From: a virus
DNA: 21,640 bases
Strand: one strand, 5' to 3'
Virus record (IMG/VR): IMGVR_UViG_3300031999_005246
Coordinates: 1 to 21,640 of that record
Shown: piece by piece, positions 1-6,064 of the stretch
Numbering within the stretch: position 1 is the stretch's first letter
Layout of the letters: each line of letters begins with the position of its first letter
Position numbers and translations under genes: made by a program
The notes under the pieces: model-generated
Database searches by the model: none
What the model was told of the DNA's origin: nothing
The model's input: only the letters and a program-made list of their open reading frames with translations

Positions 1-34
1 GTATATTTGGCCAGATACTAAGAGGGGGGTTTAG
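1..34 (+). CDS. 3' end of an upstream gene (partial; possibly queE)
   Basis: Reading from base 2, ten codons (YIWPDTKRGV) run to a TAG stop at 32-34, directly before the ATG of the next gene at 35. The tight TAG-ATG junction and the shared strand suggest this is the end of the previous gene of the same operon. A Trp followed by a terminal Arg-Gly-Val resembles, from memory, the end of Gram-positive-type QueE (7-carboxy-7-deazaguanine synthase), which would fit the folE2 and queC genes nearby. Ten residues are far too few to establish this, so no gene symbol is given. Confidence 0.4.
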   Translation, partial: YIWPDTKRGV

Positions 35-499
35 ATGAAGGTGACCTGGTTAGATGTGCATAAGACAGTTAATCGTATGACACTCTACTTGGAGCAGGTG
101 CACAGTATGAATAGGTTGTTTGGACATACGATAGTCGGTATTTCGAGAGGGGGACTTGTGCCCGCTGTAATGCTATCTAACCGGTTCGAGGATTTGCCCT
201 TCCAGATTGTGCAAGTGCAACGTTATCATGGCGAAAAGATGCAGTGGAAAACGTTTAAAGAGATTGTGAAGGATGCCACTTATCATCTAAATAAGGGGCC
301 ATATATCTTCATTGATGATATATGCGATGAAGGGTTGACCTTTAGAGCGTTGGATTTAGCAAAGAGTGATGAGGATAACTTGTATTGTTGTCTAGTTTGG
401 CGGAACAATGAGAGAAGTCAGTTTAAACCGAATTATGCAGGTATGACGATAGATAGTAAGGAGTGGGTGGTATTTCCATGGGAGAAAACACAGAGCTGA
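35..499 (+). CDS. Purine-type phosphoribosyltransferase
   Basis: This 154-residue protein looks like a type I phosphoribosyltransferase of the xanthine/hypoxanthine-guanine kind, which joins a purine base to PRPP to give a nucleoside monophosphate. Visible signatures are the N-terminal GISRGGLVP loop (35-43), the PRPP-binding strand and loop IFIDDICDEGLTF (91-103, with DEG where DTG is usual) and a C-terminal WVVFPWE (144-150), typical of short microbial guanine/xanthine PRTases. A purine-rich AGAGGGGGG lies just before the ATG, which abuts the TAG of the upstream gene. It is the gene directly before folE2, and their ends overlap by 22 bases. Plain purine salvage is the simplest role. Acting on a 7-deazaguanine base such as preQ0 is an inference from the neighbours only. 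The fold is clear; the substrate is not. Confidence 0.8.
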   Translation: MKVTWLDVHKTVNRMTLYLEQVHSMNRLFGHTIVGISRGGLVPAVMLSNRFEDLPFQIVQVQRYHGEKMQWKTFKEIVKDATYHLNKGPYIFIDDICDEGLTFRALDLAKSDEDNLYCCLVWRNNERSQFKPNYAGMTIDSKEWVVFPWEKTQS

Positions 500-1293
500 A
501 AGATGTGCAGGGATTGCCTGATGACAGGGACATCGTTATAGATATGGTGGGTGTTAGGGAGGTGGAATGGCCCATTAAGCTAAAGGATAGAGTAAACGAG
601 ATTCAATACACTAATGCAAAGTTTGCGATGTATGTAAGATTGCCTAAGGAACAAAAGGGTACGCATATGAGTCGATTTGTAGAGGCTCTGGTCACCTTTT
701 CTAACAACGATGAGTTCTTCTCAATGGATGTAATGGCAGATAAAATGTCACCTTATATTGCTAAGGACTTGAATGCAGAGTTTGTGCATATAGAATGTGA
801 GTTCACGTATTTCCTAGATGTGTTATCTCCAGAGACTAAGATTAGGTCTAAGCTGCCAGTTAAGGTGTGTTTTATAATAGAGTATCATAGCCAGAGTCAA
901 TTGAAGCATAAGGGATTGGAAGTTAAGGTACCCGTTACAACTTTATGCCCCTGCTCTAAGGAAATGTCAGAAACACCACACAATCAACGAGGGATAATAA
1001 CTATGCAGATACAAGCCAATGATTTCCTCTGGATTGAGGAGTTGGTTGAAATTGCGAGTAAGTCATGTAGTTGTCCCATCTTCCCGTTGCTGAAGAGACC
1101 TGATGAGAAGTTCGTGATGGATGTGGCTGGGGAGAATCCAATGTTTGTAGAGGATGTAGTAAGGGAGGTTGCTATTAGGTTAAAAAGAGATAAGAGAATT
1201 TTGTCCTTTACAGTTGGGTGTGAGAATATGGAAAGTATACATCCGCACAATGCATTTGCAACAGTGGATTGGGAGAGAGATGATAGTCCTTAA
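478..1293 (+). CDS. folE2: GTP cyclohydrolase IB (FolE2 type)
   Basis: FolE2 opens the ring of GTP to make dihydroneopterin triphosphate, the first step of both folate and 7-deazaguanine synthesis. Unlike FolE it does not depend on zinc. The 271-residue length is usual for the family. Conserved blocks are KGTHMSRF (60-67), LCPCSKE with the likely metal-binding Cys (156-162), HNQRG (168-172), ENPMFVEDVVR (219-229) and ENMESIHPHNA (249-259). The CPC and HNQR forms match bacterial FolE2 better than archaeal MptA. I chose the ATG at 478 because GGGTGG at 465-470 lies seven bases upstream; a GTG at 463 in frame sits too close to its own AAGGAG. The start overlaps the PRTase gene by 22 bases, so translation is probably coupled. 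With queC downstream, preQ0 synthesis is a likelier purpose than folate. Confidence 0.93.
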   Translation: MGENTELKDVQGLPDDRDIVIDMVGVREVEWPIKLKDRVNEIQYTNAKFAMYVRLPKEQKGTHMSRFVEALVTFSNNDEFFSMDVMADKMSPYIAKDLNAEFVHIECEFTYFLDVLSPETKIRSKLPVKVCFIIEYHSQSQLKHKGLEVKVPVTTLCPCSKEMSETPHNQRGIITMQIQANDFLWIEELVEIASKSCSCPIFPLLKRPDEKFVMDVAGENPMFVEDVVREVAIRLKRDKRILSFTVGCENMESIHPHNAFATVDWERDDSP

Positions 1294-1311
1294 TTGGACG
1301 GGAGGTGAATA

Positions 1312-1551
1312 ATGCCAGAAATCGGAGAACACGTAATATTTGTGGATGCATACGGCCATAGACACGATGCTCTGCTTGTCGAAGTACACGGCGGAGTTGG
1401 ATATCCGAATCCGCCAGTGAACCTGGTCTATGTCTCAGGTAATATCGATGAGAGGGACCCCAATGGCAGGCAGATAAAGAGAGAGAGTAGTGTCGTCCAC
1501 AAGCTCCATCAAGCAGCACACGGAATGTTCTGGATGGAGGCCCCGAAGTAG
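1312..1551 (+). CDS. Conserved small phage protein, function unknown
   Basis: This 79-residue protein starts at an ATG preceded by a near-perfect GGGAGGTGA. It has a recognisable pattern seen in many phage hypothetical proteins: an N-terminal EIGEHVIFVDAYGHRHDALL strand pair, a central NLVYVSGN, then DPNGRQIKRESSVVHK and a final HGMFW. I know this pattern only as an uncharacterised family in tailed phages and some prophages. No membrane segment, Cys cluster or catalytic motif is visible. It follows folE2 by 18 bases and is part of the same operon. The local base composition is richer in G and C than the two genes on either side. Confidence 0.8.
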   Translation: MPEIGEHVIFVDAYGHRHDALLVEVHGGVGYPNPPVNLVYVSGNIDERDPNGRQIKRESSVVHKLHQAAHGMFWMEAPK

Positions 1552-1619
1552 ACAAACGTCTTCGATAGTACAAACCGATGAGGGATGGAAATCTGGCATT
1601 ATTCACAAGGAGTGATATT

Positions 1620-1817
1620 ATGATAGTAAGGGTTATAGATTTGGGAGAAGAAGGAAATCCCAGGATAGAATTTCAAACAGAGGGGTGTTCTTGTTGTTCA
1701 ACTACTTTATATCCAGATAATGTTGAAGAGATAAGGAAGGAATTAATGGAACATACTAAAATAGTTAAGGAAGTTTGCAAAATCCTGGGGTGGGATACAA
1801 AGGAGTTTTTATCATGA
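1620..1817 (+). CDS. Small Cys-containing protein, function unknown
   Basis: A 65-residue protein, unrecognised. The ATG at 1620 is chosen because AAGGAG at 1607-1612 lies seven bases before it; an ATG at 1578 in frame would add 14 residues but has a weaker site. The N-terminal part is a predicted beta pair (MIVRVIDLGEEGNPRIEF) leading into GCSCCS, a tight Cys trio that could bind a metal. The rest looks helical (NVEEIRKELMEHTKIVKEVCKIL). The stop overlaps the next start as ATGA, so it is translationally coupled to the uracil-DNA glycosylase gene. No function can be assigned. Confidence 0.7.
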   Translation: MIVRVIDLGEEGNPRIEFQTEGCSCCSTTLYPDNVEEIRKELMEHTKIVKEVCKILGWDTKEFLS

Positions 1818-2470
1818 GAGAGTGTATAGCAAAGTGTGATGGGTGTACTCTTCACATACCTGAGGAGGTATTAGCTACAGCACCAGTGGAGGCGGTGTTT
1901 GTTAATGGGGAGGGCCCCCAACCAGCTGAGTTGATGTTTGTGGGAGAAGCCCCCGGAGAGAATGAAGTATTGCAGAAGAGACCTTTCGTCGGGAGAAGTG
2001 GTCAACAATTGAATAGGCTCCTTGAAAAAGTTAACATAAAGAGGACAGGTTGTCGCATATCCAACTCATGTATTTGTCGCCCGCCTAATAACAGACCACC
2101 TACAGTCGACGAAGTGAACTCCTGCCGCCCATCCCTTTGGGCCGAGGTGGAAGATACCAATCCTCGGATTATTGTGGCTTTGGGGAGGACCGCATACTCC
2201 TCACTAATGAACGTACCAATGGAACTAATCCCTGATTTGGATGCCCACCATGGTTTCGTATATCCATGCTGGATAGGTGGCCCAAGGAAGCTACTCTTTA
2301 CCTACCACCCGTCTGCAACTTTGAGGTCCATCCTTTGGGAGTCCCATTGTAGGGACGACTTACGAAGAATTGGTGAATTGTTGACCACTGAAGAGGTGAT
2401 TATAGACAATGTCACATGGAGAAATTCGTTGTATAACTTGCCGAAGTCAGGGGTTAATCAAGTCTTGTAA
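1814..2470 (+). CDS. Family 4 uracil-DNA glycosylase with [4Fe-4S] cluster
   Basis: This 218-residue enzyme belongs to the family 4 uracil-DNA glycosylases, which cut uracil bases out of DNA. Motif 1 is GEAPGENE (44-51), followed by RPFVGRSG; the second active-site motif is HPSATLR (165-171). The iron-sulphur ligands fit the family exactly: a C-x2-C pair at Cys8 and Cys11 and a C-x15-C pair at Cys88 and Cys104, with the typical CRPPNNRPPT between. The ATG at 1814 has AAGGAG at about 1800-1805, eight bases upstream, and overlaps the preceding stop as ATGA. The second half of the gene is visibly richer in GCC/CCC codons than its neighbours. The role in a virus may be repair of deaminated cytosine during replication; a link to DNA modification is only contextual. 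Confidence 0.9.
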   Translation: MRECIAKCDGCTLHIPEEVLATAPVEAVFVNGEGPQPAELMFVGEAPGENEVLQKRPFVGRSGQQLNRLLEKVNIKRTGCRISNSCICRPPNNRPPTVDEVNSCRPSLWAEVEDTNPRIIVALGRTAYSSLMNVPMELIPDLDAHHGFVYPCWIGGPRKLLFTYHPSATLRSILWESHCRDDLRRIGELLTTEEVIIDNVTWRNSLYNLPKSGVNQVL

Positions 2471-2481
2471 GGGGTGCAAAG

Positions 2482-2726
2482 ATGGGTCAAGGTATAGAGC
2501 AAAGAATGATATGCCTGTATCTGAGCCTGGTCATAGATGATTGGAGGAAAGGTAAATACCAATAGTTGAGGGAAGAGATTATAGGGTGGTTAGTCTGGAG
2601 TATCAGATTCAGCAACCCTGTTGCAAATGCGAGACCGCTGATGCACCCAGGTTCATTAGAGTATATAGGAATAAAGCTGGAGAGATAGTTAATCATGGTA
2701 TATGTAGGTGTAAATGTCATGAGTGA
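2482..2726 (+). pseudogene. Small zinc-finger-like gene, apparently frameshifted
   Basis: Two open frames seem to be halves of one small gene. The first starts at ATG 2482, with AAGGGGTG just upstream, and encodes 27 residues ending KGKYQ before TAG 2563-2565. The second frame is open from 2556 to TGA 2724-2726, with no ATG of its own, and reads VEGRDYRVVSLEYQIQQ, then CCKC, then a final CRCKCHE, a plausible four-Cys metal site. Moving from the first frame to the second near 2554-2560 needs a -1 shift and gives a natural-looking joined protein of about 80 residues. The stop overlaps the next gene's ATG (2719) as in the rest of the operon. It could be a true mutation, an assembly indel, programmed frameshifting, or a separate 46-residue gene starting at GTG 2586. 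Confidence 0.45.
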
Positions 2727-2943
2727 GAGAGATAAGGTTCGGCAGACGTTTGGCAATAGGCAAAGGTGGGCCTGCCAAAGACACCAGTGCGGAATGAATA
2801 AGAAAGAGGTTTGCCAAGATAAGGACAGGTATCCTTGCCTCGATGCTCTGCCCACATATTTGGGGTCTATGTTTGATAGAGCAATGGAGATAGCTGAGAA
2901 GAAAGTGGACCCTAAGCAAAGAGGATTGGGGGATTTTAAATGA
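2719..2943 (+). CDS. Small Cys-rich protein, function unknown
   Basis: A 74-residue unrecognised protein. The ATG at 2719 is preferred over an in-frame ATG at 2695 because AGGTG at 2706-2710 lies eight bases ahead of it. The N-terminal half is basic and contains four Cys and a His in the segment WACQRHQCGMNKKEVCQ plus a following YPC, which could bind zinc or an iron-sulphur cluster. The C-terminal half is probably helical (YLGSMFDRAMEIAEKK). The stop overlaps the next start as ATGA (2940-2943). It is one of a run of small Cys-rich genes between the glycosylase and queC. Function unknown. Confidence 0.65.
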   Translation: MSERDKVRQTFGNRQRWACQRHQCGMNKKEVCQDKDRYPCLDALPTYLGSMFDRAMEIAEKKVDPKQRGLGDFK

Positions 2944-3314
2944 CAGAAGCAGATGTAGATAAGGGAGTAAGGTTTATATGCCCTTGTCAAATTAAAGTGG
3001 AAACATTACCAGAAGGGAAAGTAGTGAAGTTACAGGAACCAGAATACTTACTTATACATAACGATGGTCGCCATTGCTTTAAGTGCAACATATGTTGGGT
3101 AGTTTGCGTAAGGTGTGGAGACGTGACAGATGCAAAGAAGTCATCTTATGGTGGCTCTAGAGCATTTGGAACTGGTCACTACTGCGATAGATGTAATCAT
3201 GAGATATATGGCCATCACCGCGGAATATGTCTCAAAGAACATCTTAAACAGGATTTAAAGAATAGGAAGAATAATATTCACCCAAAAGATTGTCCAATTT
3301 ACGAGGTGGTTTAA
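2940..3314 (+). CDS. Cys/His-rich zinc-finger-like protein
   Basis: A 124-residue protein with at least three candidate metal-binding knots: CPC near residue 14, the cluster CFKCNICWVVCVRCG (about 46-60), and CDRC followed by HHRGIC (about 82-98), with a last Cys near the C-terminus. Such density of Cys pairs suggests one or two treble-clef or ribbon zinc fingers, used for binding nucleic acid or protein. I do not recognise the family. The ATG overlaps the upstream stop (ATGA), and the gene ends one base before the next ATG, so it is a core member of the operon. Confidence 0.7.
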   Translation: MTEADVDKGVRFICPCQIKVETLPEGKVVKLQEPEYLLIHNDGRHCFKCNICWVVCVRCGDVTDAKKSSYGGSRAFGTGHYCDRCNHEIYGHHRGICLKEHLKQDLKNRKNNIHPKDCPIYEVV

Positions 3315-3614
3315 ATGAAGATAATCAGTGAATCTGTGATTAAGGTAGAGTTACCAATAAAGGGGTTTAAGCTTGAACACATCTTGCAAGCTCATGATAC
3401 CATAATGATAAGATATAATAAAGATATAGACTCTATATGGGTGCATCCAAAGGTTATGATGCAGTTACAAGATATGTTAATGGCTCATAATTATAGTATG
3501 TCTTATATGGGTTTAAGTCCAATAACATTATTTGGAATAAAGATAGAAGTGGATGTCCATATAAGTGAGGATGTAGTACAATTGTGGACGAAGCCAGAGA
3601 AGGTGATTATATGA
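3315..3614 (+). CDS. Hypothetical protein (99 residues)
   Basis: No family is recognised. The start ATG directly follows the previous TAA and has GAGGTGG at about 3302-3308. The sequence alternates hydrophobic and polar residues (ESVIKVELPIKGF; HDTIMIRYNKDIDSIWVHP), suggesting a small alpha/beta protein, with a Met-rich middle. The phrase SIWVHPKVMMQL, followed by SPITLFGIKIEVD near the end, has the layout seen in small phage proteins with a capsid-related or binding beta sheet, but this is not enough to assign a role. It overlaps the next gene as ATGA. Confidence 0.65.
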   Translation: MKIISESVIKVELPIKGFKLEHILQAHDTIMIRYNKDIDSIWVHPKVMMQLQDMLMAHNYSMSYMGLSPITLFGIKIEVDVHISEDVVQLWTKPEKVII

Positions 3615-3883
3615 TGAATAATGGTGTGCAGATGCAAAAGTGTATAGTATGTGGGGCCGAATATATGGGGCATCACTACTGTCCCAATATCAAGATAAAT
3701 TGGTCAGGATACACCTCCCCCTTGAGTGTGTACACTTGGTACAAATGCCCGAATTGTCATGGAGAATTCTCCCAGTGGGATGCTGTTCAAAGCACAGGAA
3801 CATCAATGAGGCAATTCTGCCCCTTTTGCAATATGGAGAAGGCGACATATCCTAAGATAAGAGAAGGAGATGTGGGAAAATGA
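3611..3883 (+). CDS. Zinc-ribbon protein, function unknown
   Basis: A 90-residue protein with three Cys pairs: CIVCGAEYMGHHYC near the N-terminus, CPNCHGEF in the middle and CPFC near the end, arranged like a double zinc ribbon. The ATG at 3611 is chosen because GAGAAGGTGAT at 3597-3606 precedes it and the start overlaps the previous stop; a longer frame from 3584 begins inside the upstream gene without a good site. Its stop overlaps the queC start as ATGA, so it is coupled to queC. It may be a nucleic-acid-binding or adaptor protein. A direct link with preQ0 chemistry is not shown. Confidence 0.7.
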   Translation: MMNNGVQMQKCIVCGAEYMGHHYCPNIKINWSGYTSPLSVYTWYKCPNCHGEFSQWDAVQSTGTSMRQFCPFCNMEKATYPKIREGDVGK

Positions 3884-4578
3884 GCAATGTTGTATGTTTG
3901 GTATCTGGCGGTCTAGATTCGGCGACGGTCTTAGGGTTGATGTTAGCTGAGGGCCATTATGTCTTCCCCCGGACTTTCAATTATGGTCAACTCCACAAGA
4001 GAGAGCTCGAAAGTGCACAGCAGGTGGTCTGGTACTACCAACGCATGTTTCCCGCGCAGTTAGCGACCTTAGAGGTGGTTGAGCTGCTCTTCCTGAAGAA
4101 GCTTGGTGGTAGCGCACTCACTGACCCAACCCTTGCAGTCCCCCTACAAAGAACCGACGGTGAAATGTCTAAGAAGATTCCCATAACCTATGTCCCCGGT
4201 CGTAATACCATCCTGCTATCTGTTGCCCTCTCCATCGCCGAAGTCAAAGATGCCGATGGCGTTGCCATTGGTGTCAACGCTTTAGATTACTCAGGATATG
4301 CCGACTGTCGACCAGAATACATAGATGCTATGAATGGGGTGGCCAAGCTCTCTTCAAAAAGGGCAGTGGAGGGCCGCCCAATAACAATACTCGCCCCCCT
4401 TCTGCATATGACAAAGCGTGACATAATACTTAAAGGCACGGAGATTGGAGTCCCATACGAGTTAACCTGGTCTTGCTACCAGGGAGGAGGGAAACCCTGT
4501 GGCAAATGTGACTCCTGCATTCTCCGTGCCCGGGGCTTTGAGGAAGCCGGACTCAAAGACCCCTCTCTATCATCCTGA
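3880..4578 (+). CDS. queC: 7-cyano-7-deazaguanine (preQ0) synthase QueC
   Basis: QueC uses ATP and ammonia to convert 7-carboxy-7-deazaguanine to preQ0, the precursor of queuosine, archaeosine and several modified DNA bases. The 232-residue length is standard. The PP-loop SGGLDS lies at 9-14, FNYGQ at 33-37, YVPGRNT at 104-110 and GVNALDYSGYADCRPE at 131-146. The C-terminal zinc site has Cys199, Cys207, Cys210 and Cys213 in SCY...PCGKCDSC. All key residues are present, so the enzyme should be active. The start overlaps the zinc-ribbon gene as ATGA. The gene uses many GCC, CCC and CTC codons, unlike its AT-rich neighbours, which hints at separate acquisition. The stop overlaps the convergent minus-strand gene by nine bases. 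Confidence 0.96.
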   Translation: MSNVVCLVSGGLDSATVLGLMLAEGHYVFPRTFNYGQLHKRELESAQQVVWYYQRMFPAQLATLEVVELLFLKKLGGSALTDPTLAVPLQRTDGEMSKKIPITYVPGRNTILLSVALSIAEVKDADGVAIGVNALDYSGYADCRPEYIDAMNGVAKLSSKRAVEGRPITILAPLLHMTKRDIILKGTEIGVPYELTWSCYQGGGKPCGKCDSCILRARGFEEAGLKDPSLSS

Positions 4579-4737
4579 AGGCCAATCCATTATCCGATTA
4601 TCCACTTCCCACTCCAGTGGATAATCTGGACATTTATCACACTTGGTTAGCCCATGCTCTTTCTGACATTCTTTAACGTCAGGCATCTGTTGATTGTTAT
4701 TAACCCCCTGCCACCTTGCGCAATTCTCTTTGGACAT
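4570..4737 (-). CDS. Small Cys-rich protein, function unknown
   Basis: A 55-residue frame starting at the ATG at 4737, preceded on the minus strand by GGGTGGGAG. Cys residues occur at NCARW, ECQKEHG and in TKCDKCPDYP, so it may bind zinc. An in-frame longer version reaches 4812 but lacks a better site. It overlaps the gene before it by 38 bases and the end of queC by nine. It is the last gene of the large minus-strand operon. Unrecognised. Confidence 0.5.
   Translation of the reverse strand: MSKENCARWQGVNNNQQMPDVKECQKEHGLTKCDKCPDYPLEWEVDNRIMDWPSG
4596..4626. repeat. Perfect inverted repeat at the convergent operon junction
   Basis: Arms GATTATCCACT (4596-4606) and AGTGGATAATC (4616-4626) are perfect 11-base complements around a nine-base spacer. 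The repeat lies 18 bases beyond the queC stop and inside the 3' end of the opposing small gene. No clear U-tract follows on either strand, so it is not a standard intrinsic terminator. It could still stabilise or end the two facing transcripts. Confidence 0.6.
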
Positions 4738-4936
4738 TCTCCCACCCTTCCAACTCCACTTTTTCTTTAAATCGACACCTTTCACATTCTGCAACTTTAC
4801 TTTGTTCAACACCCGATATTAACTTCCCACACTCTGGGCAGCCCATCCAGGTCATTATCCAACTTCCTTTTACTATAAGAGAGTGCCATTGTCCTTTCCC
4901 TGGCGGCCATCTTTCAGACCACCTGGCCTTGAACAA
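4700..4936 (-). CDS. Small zinc-finger-like protein
   Basis: A frame of 78 residues if started at the TTG at 4936, which has GGAGAG at 4949-4944, seven bases upstream and overlapping the stop of the baseplate J-like gene. An alternative ATG at 4855, after AAAGGA, gives 51 residues. The recognisable part is common to both: MGCPECGKL followed by AECERCRFK, two C-x2-C pairs about 17 residues apart, a simple zinc ribbon, then a helical tail (WENVQRELRK). It lies directly after the baseplate genes but need not be a virion protein. No family recognised. Confidence 0.55.
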   Translation of the reverse strand: MFKARWSERWPPGKGQWHSLIVKGSWIMTWMGCPECGKLISGVEQSKVAECERCRFKEKVELEGWENVQRELRKVAGG

Positions 4937-4948
4937 TATACCACTCTC

Positions 4949-6064
4949 CTACACCACTATTATATTTACTGTAACATTCCCTGACGTTAGATTTGCCTTC
5001 TTATCAATATCTATTGCCAGATTCGTAAATGTTGCCACAGGTGGTGTCACAGTATCCAGCTTAACTGTGGTTATATCCTCTATCCAATTATCAGCCCCTT
5101 CAATATCATATATAGTATCTATCACCTTCATATATATAACATCATCACCAGCAGCCAAACTACCAATATAACTAATAATTGCATCTTTTATCTGAGTAAC
5201 AACGTCCGCAGGAGCACTATCATTAACATTTACATCTGCTCTAACATATATTGTTTGGCTAGTGACCCCATACCAATATACAGGTATACCAGCGGGCCTA
5301 ACCCCTTCAATAGCATCATTCACCTCAGTATCCGGTTGAGTCTTCCCATCTATATATGCACTTACCATATGGGTATCCAAATCCTCAACCACAGTCACAG
5401 AGATAACCCCACTCACATCCATTATAGCCAACTTAATAGCATCCAATGTCCCCCTCGCTATTTGTGTAACCTGCCCCTTTATCCTTACTCGGAAATTAGA
5501 ATCTAGTTCAACATCCGTTCCACCTACAGCAGCATACGTATTATTAACGCTGGTCACCCCACTTATCGTTGTCTTCAAAACTATTATAGTAGCAGCACCT
5601 ACATTTCCATTAATCCCAGGATTTATTGCAGTACACACAATGTCAACCCATCCCACAGGATCAATGGTATCAGCCACATCCGTTTCAAATTGTACAGGAT
5701 TATCACCATCGGTCTGTACAACAGTATATTGTGGTATATTCGTACCATTCACTCCAGTAAATCTTACAGTAACAGTTGATTGTGTAGCAGGCTTTCTCGT
5801 CTCGCCAATAAGAGCCGCTATCCTATCAAGAGAGTCCCCCGTAGCGAAGTCCACAAACCCCGAATAGTAAAACGATTCACACATCTCCCAGAGTCTGGCC
5901 TCTTCCATTGACTGCACTTCTAACATCATCATTAAAGGACTAGTCTCAGTCAAATCAACATTCAATCCGAAAAGTTCCTGGGCCTTAGCCTTCTTTTCAT
6001 CCAATATTATATTAATCGGCTTCGGGTTAAATCCACTTGCCACCATTCCATACATCTCGCTCAT
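4949..6064 (-). CDS. Baseplate J-like wedge protein (gp47 / P2 gpJ family)
   Basis: This 371-residue protein has the layout of the baseplate J family, which with its partner wedge proteins forms the ring around the contractile-tail hub. The N-terminal helical region ends in SGFVDFATGDSLDRIAALIG (about 68-87), a hallmark of the family, followed by beta-rich repeats (TVTVRFTGVNGT, IPQYTVVQTDGDNPVQFET) and GINGNVGAATI. The C-terminal third (YVRADVNVNDSAPADVVTQI, then a YIGSLAAGDDV segment) is typical of the gp47-like end. The ATG overlaps the stop of the gp25-like gene as ATGA, and GGAGGGG lies upstream. The gp25-J pairing is conserved across contractile phages. Confidence 0.88.
   Translation of the reverse strand: MSEMYGMVASGFNPKPINIILDEKKAKAQELFGLNVDLTETSPLMMMLEVQSMEEARLWEMCESFYYSGFVDFATGDSLDRIAALIGETRKPATQSTVTVRFTGVNGTNIPQYTVVQTDGDNPVQFETDVADTIDPVGWVDIVCTAINPGINGNVGAATIIVLKTTISGVTSVNNTYAAVGGTDVELDSNFRVRIKGQVTQIARGTLDAIKLAIMDVSGVISVTVVEDLDTHMVSAYIDGKTQPDTEVNDAIEGVRPAGIPVYWYGVTSQTIYVRADVNVNDSAPADVVTQIKDAIISYIGSLAAGDDVIYMKVIDTIYDIEGADNWIEDITTVKLDTVTPPVATFTNLAIDIDKKANLTSGNVTVNIIVV

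Noticed and set aside
2471-2718. tRNA or other structured RNA in the gap after the glycosylase gene
   Set aside because: No cloverleaf or TTCGA-type arm found; the stretch is better read as a frameshifted small gene.
2487-2990. A 167-codon open frame on the minus strand
   Set aside because: It lies opposite a run of plus-strand genes joined by ATGA overlaps, and has low-complexity Leu/Ser/Ile-rich content typical of an antisense shadow.
4716-5171. A 151-codon plus-strand frame after queC
   Set aside because: Antisense to the small zinc-finger gene and the baseplate J-like gene, both better supported; composition is shadow-like.
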